A DNA stretch of 64,000 nucleotides from Karalla daura (lineage: Eukaryota; Chordata; Actinopteri; Chaetodontiformes; Leiognathidae): positions 20,962,674 to 21,026,673 of the forward strand of contig CM055194.1 in the NCBI GenBank assembly GCA_029224185.1. Reading direction: 5' to 3'. The notes under the pieces were generated by a model. The model worked only from the letters and a program-made list of their open reading frames with translations. It did no database searches and had not been told where the DNA came from. The translations under genes were made by a program, and so were the position numbers. How positions within the stretch are numbered: position 1 is the first letter of the stretch; each line of letters opens with the position of its first letter. This document shows positions 38,575-50,484 of the stretch, piece after piece.

Positions 38575-41500
38575 AATGAATTGGATGCCTTTATCACCAC
38601 ACATTCATTCTCTACATTCTGTGTACCATTGCTAAAAACAACCCAAATCAACTTAACAGCCTCATCGTTGGCTCTTTATTTACAGACGTGCAGCTCACAG
38701 AAACTCTCTGTCTCTCAGTGTCCTCACGTGGTAGCATGACACCCTCTGTGCCGCCCACCACTGCAGGGTGGAGCAGCAGCCTGTCTACCTGAGAGGCCGG
38801 AGCAGAGGGTGATAGCAATAGATTTCTGACAGTGGTGACATTGACACAGGTGCATTCACAGTTAGAGTGTTGTGATCTAGGCTGCTGTGTGCTCTGCTCT
38901 CCAGCTGTGTATCCTTAAAGACACTCTGCCCTCTATTGTTTGCCCACGATGACTCTCCGTGCCTAAAGCTGCAGCTTTCTGTCAAGCAGTAGAGATAACG
39001 GGGGAAGAAAGCTCTCTAAACTACATTCTGCATTTTCATGGTGCATGTTTAGGACAAGCTGTGCAGCTCAAGTTCAAATTCATCAGCTCAGACACAATGG
39101 TGTGTTGTAGCGTGAGACTGATTCTAAACCTGCTTAACATATTTAACCACACAAAGAAATAACTTCAATGACAATGCAGCTTCTATCTCACTTAGTGAAA
39201 ATGATTATCTTCCCTCTCAGGTGCTTATCTTTTGTCATGTATGATAATAAATGAAATTGATAATAAATGACATCATAAATGACATTATGTACAGTATGTT
39301 GTTCCATTGGACAATTTTTACTCTGTTCTAACAGTTTTCATCATCAAATTATTAGATGATGAACTGAACAAATAACCTGGTTCATCAGTAATGAAAAGTG
39401 TTTTGTTTTAGCTTCAAGGTTCCACTTCTCCTCCGACACCTCCCCTCCTGTGAATGAGCAATATTTACTCATTATATCGATCTGAGGTGACACCATTGAA
39501 TTTCTCCAGACTTCTTCTCATTGTTATACACCTCTTTATGTTGCACTTGTGTATTGAATGTATGTTGTTGGTGGTATCATTCACTCTGGCTGCTCTATCC
39601 AAGGCAGTTCAGCTGATGAGTCTTTGCTGCTGGATTGTTTGCAGGATTTCACTGGCTTTTCTCAGCATGTCTGAATCTTATTTGACAGAATGGTGATACA
39701 CTTATCTAAAAATATCCAGCTTTCAGTTTCATCATGAAATAAGATATTGCATAGAGGAGATGCGCAGATTGAACTGAGGTCAACTCTTAAACTCAGCCAG
39801 GCTGTTTTCTCCTCCACTGAACAGGTATTTTATTAGGAACAATCACAGTGTTCAATCAGCTTGTGTTTGTATATTCGACTCCACCAAACAAATGTTCAAT
39901 CGCCCTACTAACATCTGAGGAAAATATCAGCGTGTTCCTGTGTATCCAAGATGGATGACTGCTTTTCTCTAAAGCGAGTTATACTGAGCTTGTTTAAGAA
40001 CATAATAAACACTGACTTTTGGTAAGAACCACTATACTGCGTGGCCGTACTATAGAGCTGAGGAGATAGGAGATTAGTGTCGACCCGTTAACATCCGGCA
40101 TTGAATTTACTATTTTATTGCAACTGCTTTTAAAATACTTGCAAAGCAAAGGACAAATCCATTGACAATTTTCTAATGGTAGTAGATTAATTAGTGCATC
40201 TGTGATGAAGTTCCCTCTTCAGATATTAATTTTCCCGTGCAATAAAATCACTCCCTGAGAAACACACAAGATAGATTAAGAGGGAATATGTTTTTACTTT
40301 TTCCTCTTTGAAGACAAGGAAAGAAAGTTTTGTGACACATGGTACCAAGTCACAGTCATGTTTTCCTTGCACACCAGCAGAATCTTCTCCCAGTTGCTTG
40401 TTCTGGGAAACGACGCTGTTGAAAGGGCCAGTATGCTATAGAATTTCTCAATGGCTCCATATCTATAGGTCATGCTGAAAATCGCAATATCTTTCATTTT
40501 ATCCTAATTAAATCCCAATGCCCACCCCCCCAGTTTGTGACCCGTGGGGCAGTGGTGTGAGGTGGGAGAACAGAGGAGAGAAAATCGCTCTAATTGCAAA
40601 TGGCCAATTAAGAGCCGAATGCTTTGCCTGTGAATCGGAAAGTTGAATGGCAAAGTGTTCTCCAGTGTCATGCACGCTGGGCTAATGCCACACCATCTAC
40701 TGGGAAGCGGGGGTAAAGAGAAGGTGAAACATCTCATTAAGTCAATGACACCATTATCGGCGGCGTGTTTGAGAGTGACATCACAGTGCAAGAGACCCCA
40801 AAATATCTCAAAGCTACCCTCTTATGTGGTGTCTCAAATTGACCTCGAAATGAAGAGAATAATGTGACTTTGTGAGATGACTGCGAATCCAGGTGTTTAA
40901 ATGTGAATGTTGTAGATTTCCCATCACTCTCAAACTTCTGTCTCTAATATTCTCAGCACCCTTGTGCAGATGGATGAGACCTCTGTCTGGGCACCCAGCA
41001 AGACTAATTCTTAACTAAAATTAGACAAAGGAGAGGAGGACAGGCCTAAAAATAGGCACGTCCCTTTTTTTACGAGCAGAGCTATTTCTGTCTTTTTTTT
41101 TCCCTCATAGCAATCCTGACAAGTCATTATTTGAAGCCATTTTTCCTTCTTGTTTTGGCAGCTGGGTCGTTGGCATCGTTATTCAAAGTATCATCCAAGA
41201 TTCATCTTATCATCAGCTCAGGCACCCGGACATTCTTCACATCCTTTTTTTTTCTTTCCCTCCAGGGACTGCTTAAATACTTTATCGTAACTAGTGCTGA
41301 GATCACTGTGGTGAAAGACTGAAACTATGAAAAAGATCTTATAACCCAGTATGACCCAGTCACAAGTTTCTTGATGATAAATATTTCCTCCACGGGCCTG
41401 AAATCATCCACCCCAGTGTTTAATCATCACTCAGGATTTCTTCCTAAAAGCACCACCATATGGTCTGAGATGTAAAAAAAAAAAGGCTTTTCAGCCATTA

Positions 41501-41940
41501 TCATTTCCAGCAGTGCTGCATCCACACTTTCCCTGAAATATTACATATTACTCCTGGGAGATTGGTGGCACAGAATCCCCTGACTACCAACCTTGGCTTG
41601 TGTCCACACCTAACAGGTGTTGCAGGAACTCCGCCTGAACATCGCAGGTATGCATGTGTCTCACAGACACATGTTTTGAAAACCTGTTTGTTATTACGGA
41701 CATGGAATCACTGGATTCAAACCACATTTGTGCCCTTGGTACCTACCCCTAACTACCGCGTCATTAACTTTAAGGTCACCTAGAATGTTTGAATGGAGTT
41801 GAACATCCTTGTTCTCTGGTGCTGACATAGATGCGATCATTATCATTAGAAACGCCTCAGATGATATATTTTTGGTGTAGTGATCTAAGGCTATCTATCT
41901 ATTATTATTATGAGAACTTTGCACAAAGATAATCTGGAAC
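36576..41940. other. No gene recognised
   Basis: Contains (TG)n at about 37004-37037, (CA)n at about 38539-38570 and an A-rich quasi-repeat with 'aaatgctgcaaat' at 37965-38100. No exon is supported. Confidence 0.4.
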
Positions 41941-41943
41941 TCT

Positions 41944-41944
<1 letters not shown>

Positions 41945-42033
<89 letters not shown>

Positions 42034-42062
42034 ATAATCCCCGTATATATATATATATATAT
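41945..42062. repeat. (TA)n-(GA)n-(TA)n compound microsatellite
   Basis: (TA)n at about 41945-41979, (GA)n at about 41980-42029 and (TA)n again at about 42044-42062, with a short spacer 'aaaaaataatccccg'. Confidence 0.85.
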
Positions 42063-42077
42063 GTCTACCAAAGTCTC

Positions 42078-42292
42078 GAATATATGGACCAAACTCAAAT
42101 TTATGGATCAAACTCTCCAATATATGGACCAAACTCTCGAATTTATGGATCAAACTCTCCAATATATGGACCAAACTCTCGAATATATGGATCAAACTCT
42201 CGAATATATGGACCAAACTCTCGAATTTATGGATCGAACTCTCGAAATACAGTATATGGATCAAACTTCCTATATATGGACCAAACTTGAGT
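42078..42292. repeat. 21-bp minisatellite
   Basis: About ten 21-bp units of the form AATATATGGACCAAACTCTCG or AATTTATGGATCAAACTCTCC. The two subtypes alternate, giving a 42-bp higher-order period over much of the array. The last units carry indels. Both strands stay open in the 7-codon frame. Confidence 0.85.
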
Positions 42293-42445
42293 GACGTCAT
42301 CGCGGCACCTGCTAAACTGTGGACCTTAGACCGCAAAAGTGAGTGAGTCGGCTCGCGGTTTAACAGCCGCTATGTCAAACAATGGAAACAAACACCCTGG
42401 TAGTGCCGCCGGTTTCATTTCAGTGACGGGATATTGGGTCGTAGC

Positions 42446-42655
42446 CAGGGTTGCCACCGGGACATGTCATGGGGGGTGGGGTGCTGTAGGTCCGGGGTGT
42501 GTGTGTGTGCGTGTGTGTGTGTAAACAGCGGCGCAAACTAACAGCGCTGCATCCGCGCTACAAACAAATGTACAGATACTACAATGTCCCGGGAGAATTT
42601 CTTTCCTGGGTCAATCCGTGAAAGTCAGGGAAAACCGGGACAGGTGGCAACACTA
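42446..42655. mobile_element. hAT-type MITE (210 bp, non-autonomous)
   Basis: Left end CAGGGTTGCCACC and right end, on the other strand, TAGTGTTGCCACC: imperfect terminal inverted repeats fitting the hAT YARNG start. Flanking 8-bp repeats gtcgtagc and gtcagagc match at 6 of 8 positions, the hAT target-site length. Contains (TG)n and no transposase. Confidence 0.6.
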
Positions 42656-42696
42656 GTCAGAGCCGGTGTTGTGCCGAGGTTGGTCCCCCCAGTGTA

Positions 42697-42743
<47 letters not shown>

Positions 42744-42830
42744 TTCTTGAGATCTGTGTTACCCATCCATCTATCCATCCATCCATCTGTCCATCCAAGG
42801 ATTCAAGGAAGGATTCAAGGAAGCTGTACT
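42697..42830. repeat. (TG)n plus CATC-type repeats
   Basis: (TG)n at 42697-42741, CATC-like units at 42762-42797, then a 12-bp direct repeat 'aaggattcaagg' about twice. Confidence 0.75.
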
Positions 42831-43429
42831 GTTACTCCGGTATCAGTCAGTAATTAGTCTTGGTGAGAGATACATATGATAAGATACAAATATGACAAGA
42901 AATATATGATAAGAAATATTTTTAAAAAGAATGATGATAATATGATCAAATCTGCCTTCCTGTCTGTCTGTCTAGCCATCTGTAGCTATCTGTATATGGC
43001 TCACCCAATGTAAATGTGGTTTCTCATTCTCGGCCCTCTTTAGAGGCCTTTTTCAGTGACTTATATTCACATCAGAAAAATTGAAAAATATATCACAGCT
43101 GCTTTATTTCCCTGTATAATATCCACGATGCTGTGTCCACTGTACCACTCTGCCATGTATCATGACAGGTCTCAGTACCTGACAGTTTCCATTTTTATCA
43201 GTGAGGGGGAAGGTGTGGCGCTGACCCCAGCCCCGTGCTGCTGCTGCTGCTGCTGCTGCCTGGGGGGTGCAGCTGGCAGGGAGAGATTGGACTCAGCTGG
43301 CAGTGCTGGAGACTCTTCGGGTGGGAGGTTGTGGTTGGTGGAGCGGATGCGTGAGACGCCGGAGCCAAGGCGGCTGGGTATTCCAATGCCAGAGGCGATG
43401 ACTGCCCCTCAGTGCTGTCTGCCTGAGTA

Positions 43430-43489
<60 letters not shown>

Positions 43490-44180
43490 GCTCATGCCCA
43501 TGTGTGCTCATGTGTTGCTGTACTTTAAGAGATCGACGCCTGGAGAAAGTTCAGGGATGAGGAAGGAGCTCTGCAGGTGGTTACAGTGTGCCGATCGGCA
43601 CTCGGATCAGGATTAGCATCGGGGCCATGGTTTGATGTTTGACAGGTGGTGAAGAAGGTCACAGTGAGAGATTAGGTTTGAGACATGGAAACGCTCAAAG
43701 AGCACACGTTTAATTTCATCTTTTTCTCCTGTGAATGTGATATTGACTTCATGACATGAAGTAAAATCTGTACACCAGGGTTTGGTTTTGGAAATATCGG
43801 GATTGATTGAGGGGGATTAACATTCAAATCAAGACTTCGGACGTTAATTTACGGGGTGGCAGGTGCTCCGTGTCTTTATGAAATGTGGCAGGGAGTAAAC
43901 TTTGTATTTGTATGCAAATGAAGCCGGTACAGATTAAATTTTAATGCCGCCATCGGAAAGGAGGTAGTAATTTGAAGTGGCTGACGGACCTCACGATTGG
44001 ACAGCCTGTTCCAGGCTCTCTTTGTTCCCACTGTGCAGGAACACAACAAGTCCCAGGGGGTCGTACCTGTTACTTAAGGACGAAGTCAGGCAAACATTTA
44101 CAATCCGAGGCTCAAATAATTGCTTTGAATTTGCTGTCGTGATCTCACTTTGCATGCAAAAATACTAATTTGTTGTTTTG
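42831..44180. other. No gene recognised; (CTG)n and (GA)n
   Basis: A GC-rich patch (43195-43430) carries eight CTG codon-type repeats (about 43236-43259), and (GA)n lies at 43432-43485. Frames here are open on both strands but lack splice sites or domains. An octamer-like TATGCAAAT lies at about 43910. Confidence 0.4.
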
Positions 44181-44185
44181 TTTCT

Positions 44186-44197
44186 GTGTGTGGGTGA

Positions 44198-44256
<59 letters not shown>

Positions 44257-44270
44257 AATGTGTGTGTGCT
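44186..44270. repeat. (TG)n microsatellite
   Basis: TG array flanked on both sides by 'tgggtgaatgtgtg', a small local duplication. Confidence 0.85.
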
Positions 44271-44788
44271 CACCACAGCAGGTTGCAGATGCACCATAAG
44301 GAGGTTTCTGGAGGCTTGAGGGCAGCGGCAGGACTGAGGCCACTGAGCCAAGAAAAGAGACGTCTATGTGTCAGTCACGACTGGCTGAGGAGTCAATGAA
44401 AGCTCGAGGCAGGAGTAACAACATCATTTATCTGCAAAAAATCAGGAAGTACAAGAGTGAGGTAAAGCTCCAGCATCCATATTTCTTGTATTTTTTATGT
44501 GCCCACAGGTGATGAGCAGTACTGTAGTGGTAAAAGCAACATTTTTGTTGCTAAAAACTCCCAAAGCAAACTCACAGCAACAGTGCCTTTACAAGCCTGC
44601 TGTACTCATACACAATGCAACGGTCTTTCTTTCATCTCACAACCATGTGGAATGGAAGTCCAGGATTTGCCAGATCTTTGTGTCCAGTGTTTATGACCAG
44701 TGCTTTCTCCACATAAGACTGAGCTCGTTCACTGAGAGTGACAATCTTCACCCTTTATGCTACCAGACACAAGAAAAACGAGGAGCTG

Positions 44789-44932
44789 TCAGTGTTGCCA
44801 GATCGGGCTGTTTTCCACCTAGTTGGGCTGCTTCTGAAAACGTCAAGTGGGAAAAAAATGCATTGGGTAGGTATAGGAAAGTTGGGCTGCTTTTGCCAAC
44901 AAAAATTAACTATTTGCCCTGATGCCACCCTT
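44789..44932. mobile_element. Possible hAT-like repeat fragment
   Basis: Starts CAGTGTTGCCAGATCGGGCT and contains the 'tagttgggctgcttctgaaa' motif of a short repeat family with hAT-like ends that I recall from animal genomes. The right end is degraded and no target duplication is seen. Confidence 0.35.
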
Positions 44933-45284
44933 GTAACTAGGGGTGTTCGGGTTGCTTTGGAAACTAACGAGGAGGGTTCAGGTACCATCGGAAATGACTC
45001 ACATCAGTTTTTTTATTTTTTTCTGACAACCTGAACAGCACCGAACACCCCCTGTCATATGTGATCCTGAGTCAGACACATATCCAATGTTTTTCATAGT
45101 GACATTGCTTACTTCTGTAAACACAGCATGTTTGTTAACGTGTATGTCGGCTTCGTCTCACACTGGATTTTGATGGCGTCACATTTAAATTATAATGTTA
45201 TCTATTATAATATAATCAAGCAATAAATCTGAATTCAGCATCAAGACCAGCAGTGGGAGTGTATAGTCTTCTCTCAGGGTATGA

Positions 45285-45425
45285 AAATGTGAAAAACCCT
45301 GTGATGGATTGGCGACCTTTTCAGGGTGGATGCTCTACCTTGGCCCTATGTGAGCTGGAGTTAGGCGCCTGCTACACCACTGGAGACAAAGTGGGTAAGA
45401 TTGATGGATGGATGGATGGATGGTT
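45285..45425 (-). repeat. Fish repeat tail, reverse copy with GATG tail
   Basis: 'tgtgatggattggcgacctt', 'cctatgtgagctggagttag' and (GATG)n at about 45400-45424. Confidence 0.65.
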
Positions 45426-45429
45426 GATG

Positions 45430-46346
45430 GTATGATTGGAGCAAACTGTGAAGAATTGTCAGTGCTTTTTGTTCCTTGTAGTTTCTCTCAGCCTGACTTT
45501 TCCAGTGTGCTCTATCGCCTCCCAGAAAGTCAGTTACTAAAACAGGTGAACTCTAGGAGCAATAAATGGAAGAACAAAGGGTTCAAGTTTGTTTTTTCGC
45601 GGTATTTAAGAGTTCTCTTCTGTAGCCACAGTTGGCTTTTCTTTTGACTCCATAAAGCAAGATAATGGGAGATGCAAAGCTTCATAATCAGTCAGCCACA
45701 TCCCTATCGTATGTTCCACATATCTGGGATAATAGGCCTCTGTTGGTCATTAACCTCAGGTAATCAGCTGTACTATCCCAGCCGAAAATCTGCCTGCTCA
45801 CTGCAAACTATTTTCCAGTTGAAATGTCTTAGTTTGGCTGTAATGGGCTCCTCCTGATTTTATGGCCTCTTATGTTCTTCAGCACATTGCCCTTTTCACA
45901 CACAATTACCTCCTCAGCTCCATTTCAGGCTCATTAGCAGGACTTGCAGGCTTATCCTTCCCGAAAATCGGAGGCTTCAAGGGATGTGACACGTTCTCGT
46001 GCTTCTGGAAGAGGCTCGTTTAGCCCGTCTCAAACTCCAAAGCTATAAAGAGCCCGAACTTCAAAACGGCAAGTTAAAGTGAACCAAAGTAGGCATGTTT
46101 CCTCAGACTTGTGTGGCATAGAAAGTAACAGGAAGTTACAAATGTGTAGTTAGTAAATTATGACATAAATTAATTTCCTACTCTCGCTCTGTGTTCTATC
46201 ATCAAGGATTTCAACCTTTATGAGAAAAGGCTTTTGGAGCTGTGAAGCCCACAACGACTGTGTGACCTTGAAAGCCACGACCCTGTATGTCGCCTTCTGC
46301 CCTCTACCTATTGTCACACACACTCACACACACACACACACACACT

Positions 46347-46437
<91 letters not shown>

Positions 46438-49165
46438 ACTCACACACATGTAGCAGCGGCTTCATCACTTTCCTGTGAAAACATTCAATGTAGATAACCT
46501 TCACAGCCGGCCATAAAACTCCACAGTCAGCAAATAGTGTTGCAGTCATTATGGTCACATTGGCTCATGGCAAGGTCACCAGCTACCATGTTACACACAG
46601 CTGACCTTTTGATGTCAAGTCTCGTTGGTCTATCTACAAATAAATTGTGTTGTTTTGGCGTAATCTCAGGCACATTGTGGTTTAAGGAGGAAATGTCACG
46701 CCAGGTTATGTAGAAGAAACTCTTTAACTTGACATGTAATGACAGTGGATTCAAGATGGAAAGCTGCAGCTACTGCTACACTTCAGTAGATGAAAAAAAT
46801 GCTCTGCAGAGGAGTCCGCGTTTAGACATTAATCCTGAATGTTTGACTTGTAGTTGGGTATGAAAAATTGTTTTATTCTAGTTCCTGGCAGTGGAGTAGT
46901 ACAGTTGAACCCATTAAGAGATTTTCTGCTAGTATAATGACATTTATTCATGTGTGAATGACAGAATTGCATTTATATTAAAAGGGAAGAATTTCCACAG
47001 ACTGAGAGATCAAGAAGAAAGAGTTGGGAATGTTGGGGCCGTAAATGGAGGGAAAGGTCTTAATGACGGGGTCATAAACGAGGACTTTTGCACTCCCGCT
47101 GAACACTCACTGTACTCAACGTCAGACCTGTTTTTCTCAGTCAATGTCTACTTGTGAAGTCTCACCACAGGCTCTGCTGTAGAGTGAAAAAGACGTTTGA
47201 GCAGCAGTCCTGCGTTCTGAACGTTTCATATGAACCAAAACAAGTAGAAGTATTGATTATTTCCAAAGGGGGAAAAACTCATAAGGACAGAAACAGAAAA
47301 TCTGCTTCTCCTACTGGGTCCTGCATGTAGTTTTATAAAATGAATGCTGTAAGCTTTTTTTGTGACAAACTGGAGGATAATCTTGTTTCCTCTATGGGTG
47401 GTATTTATTTGCTCCATATATCTACACCACAACAATTCATAATGGCCTCTGCATGTCAGGTTGCGCACAACAATCTCATCTGACATTATTGATGTTACAG
47501 ATGTTACAGTAATCAAAGTGTCAGTGTGTGAAGGGCCTCTCTATTACTGTGTAGCGTGATGAATTATTGGAAAGGTCAGAGCATGCTTTACTATAATGTT
47601 TACTACGTGACTGAACTGGGTTTTATGTAGCTATTACTGACATGTTCTGCAAAAGCTGAGAGGAACAATTTAATAATAATAATAATAACTTTAACCAAAC
47701 TGATGCACGCCTTAATGTTAACTTCGAACTCTCCTCAGTTTTAAACAGTTTACAGTTAAATGCAATATGTAGATATTTATAAGCAAATTCCCATGCTTAA
47801 ATGTAAGGAATACTACAGCAACAACTGAATAAGTCAATAATCTTCCCCTGACAAGGTAATAGACTGAATCATTTCAACCACATCTGCCTATTGAGGCTCT
47901 GAGAAAGTTCCTTACATTGTGTCTGTTTTATGTGTAATCACAGAGACAAAGAGGAGTGCTGAGTGGGCCAAAATAGACAAGTCACTCAGATCTGGATAAA
48001 TAATAAAGACACTGAACTGCCTACTTCATGTGGAGCCGAGAATAGTTCTGAGATGCAGCTTCACAGGAGGGGATTTAACAAAAGCTAACCGTACATTACA
48101 GTTGGCTGCAATTCAGACAAGGATGAAATATTTAGCATTGTGCCTCTTTTGGTTTCTGGTTGTGTTTTTGTTGAGCTGAGTTGCCTCTGACAGTTCATCA
48201 GTACCAGGCATCCCAGCTTTTTGTTTTATACTAGTTGTGACTGGTCAGGACTATATATGATATATGATTAAGACTCATCGAATTCATTGTACTTTTTATT
48301 TGTATTCCGTCACCTCTGATTCATCTGCACATTTATCATTTCCCTTTTTTAAGAATCACAGGATCCCTCTCACTCAGTGTGTGAGTCATTCACCCTGAGG
48401 TAAATCTGATAAGACAAAGCTACTTCCATTCAGTCTCTTCATTCACTATTTGTGCCGTCTGGCTCAACTTCATAGCATCATTTCCATCACTGGGGACAAA
48501 GGGGTTTTATATAATTTACAGCATCTTATTCTCAACCACGCCTGATTAAATATGTACAAAAATCTACTCAAAACTACATTATGTAGTCTCTGCCACTGTT
48601 ATTTTTAGTGGTGAAACAGTTAAATGAATCATATGTAGTGGCAGATGTGTGTTTGTAAAATACACAAGTGCCCTCTAGTGGCAGAGATTAGCGCCAACAA
48701 CAGAAGAAGAACGTTGTAGTATTGGCAAACAGGTAAACAAAGACTAGTTTACACAGATGAAAAACAGGCACATACATTACAAAACCCTGCAGCGAAAATC
48801 TAAACCCTTAACCCTTGTAAATGAAAAATGACGTGTGCACTAGTATTTTCACTCTTCATATACTTATGATGATCTGATATATACTGATAATCTGTTATCA
48901 CTTCGCTCAGTATTAGAGAAAACAGCAAAGGTCACACTGAATTTCCAGTTGACACTTCAGTCTGTTGTCATCAAAATTCTTTGACCTGAGAAGCAATGAA
49001 AGGTTTCTGTGAAAGAGAATATGTGAGTGCATTTTTTTGTTTTGTCTATTCAGTTAGTAGGATTTAATCACTTATTTAGATACTTAATATTCCATTTCTT
49101 GGTCATTATTTACTTGTAGCGTTTAGTTCTGTTATCATCTCTCACACACATGCATAAACTCACAC
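45430..49165. other. No gene recognised
   Basis: Apart from the (CA)n array at about 46316-46448 with CTCACA interruptions, this is AT-rich DNA without supported exons, up to the edge of the gene A duplication unit. Confidence 0.4.
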
Positions 49166-49799
49166 ATGTGCTCACACAGACGGGGTTAATGAATCTGGCC
49201 GACTCTTCCTTTCCTGTGCTACTGTCTATTAAAAGGCCTAATTAATGCATTTAACCTTTCACTATCAGGCGGGCAGCCTACCAAACTGAAATCCCAGGCT
49301 CTGGCCCTCTGCTCAGTCTTTTACACTCTTCCACTTTTTCAAATTTATGACTTAAGGGATTAAGGTGTATTTCTGTATAAATTTATTTCGACCTTGTCGA
49401 AACGGTCCATTGATTTTTTTTTGTAAATTTTGGTAAGTAAGTTGGCATGGTTGCTACTTAGATAGGATGCACTAATTAACAAAATATAAAGTTGGAAAGA
49501 AGCAACGTATTTCATGTGAGACATACACATTGCATTACCTTGCAGAGTCCAACTATTGTATATTGTGTTTACAAACTCCTCTTGTTTTCAATAAACAGAG
49601 AGAGTTCATTCTCTTGGATCACTTGGATATCTGGCTCCACTTTATAAAACATGTCCTGTCCAGCAGCTTAGCTATATGGGAAGGCAGATTTTATTAAATG
49701 AGATGTGCAGTTTAATATTCTTCACCTGTTTCATGTAAACAAAGAAAAAAGCCCACTTATTATTATTTATCAACTGATGATCAATTTGCCAGTCTGGAC

Positions 49800-50200
49800 T
49801 AGACTAGGATACAGAGAGAGGATACAAAGAAGAGAGGGGGACAGTGACAACGACAAAAACAACAAACTGACAACATTGAAGATAACAGTGATGACAGCAA
49901 TTGCATAAACATAATAACGTAATAACAGGAATAGCATAAACAACAGCAAGTAAACATCTCAGCAGATAGAGAATGGTGGGGCAATGATGACAACAACAAA
50001 CAGTGACAACAAAAATGATAATGACATCAACAACAATAATGAAATCAGCGGCAACATCTCAGCAGATATAAAGAGTGAGGGGCACAAAAACATTGATAAT
50101 AGCAATAACATTTCAACAGATAGAAAGAAGAGAGAGGGACAGTGACAACAAAAATAATATTTGAGACAACAACTAAATCAGCAGCAACGACAATGCGACC
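49800..50200. repeat. Degenerate minisatellite downstream of gene A
   Basis: Four imperfect units share 'acatctcagcagata' and/or 'agaagagaggg.acagtgacaac' with (AAC)n filler; one equivalent unit survives in duplicate B at about 54140-54200. The unit length is irregular (about 50-145 bp). Confidence 0.5.
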
Positions 50201-50484
50201 ATCAGTGAAAGCAATGACATCAATGGCAAAAATAAAATGGGCAAGGAGTGACATTATGAACAAGAGCAGTCATATCAGTATGTGGAGCTAAAGTATGGTA
50301 AATAACAATAATTTATATGGTTGGGGGGAGCAAGATCTGGCTCCTGTTTTTGTCATATCTCACATTTGATAAAATACACTCTGATATTAAGCATGAACAA
50401 GACAAAACAACATCCAGGAAATTGTTGTTTTGCTGCTGCATCACTCACTCTGCCAAGAATCAGTCTTGTTGAATGTGTTGCTGT

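Noticed and set aside
43236..43260. CTG run as a polyglutamine/polycysteine exon
   Set aside because: Only eight units, open on both strands, no splice sites or conserved flanking protein.
44497..44922. 141-codon frame
   Set aside because: Runs into the hAT-like repeat fragment; no protein family resemblance.
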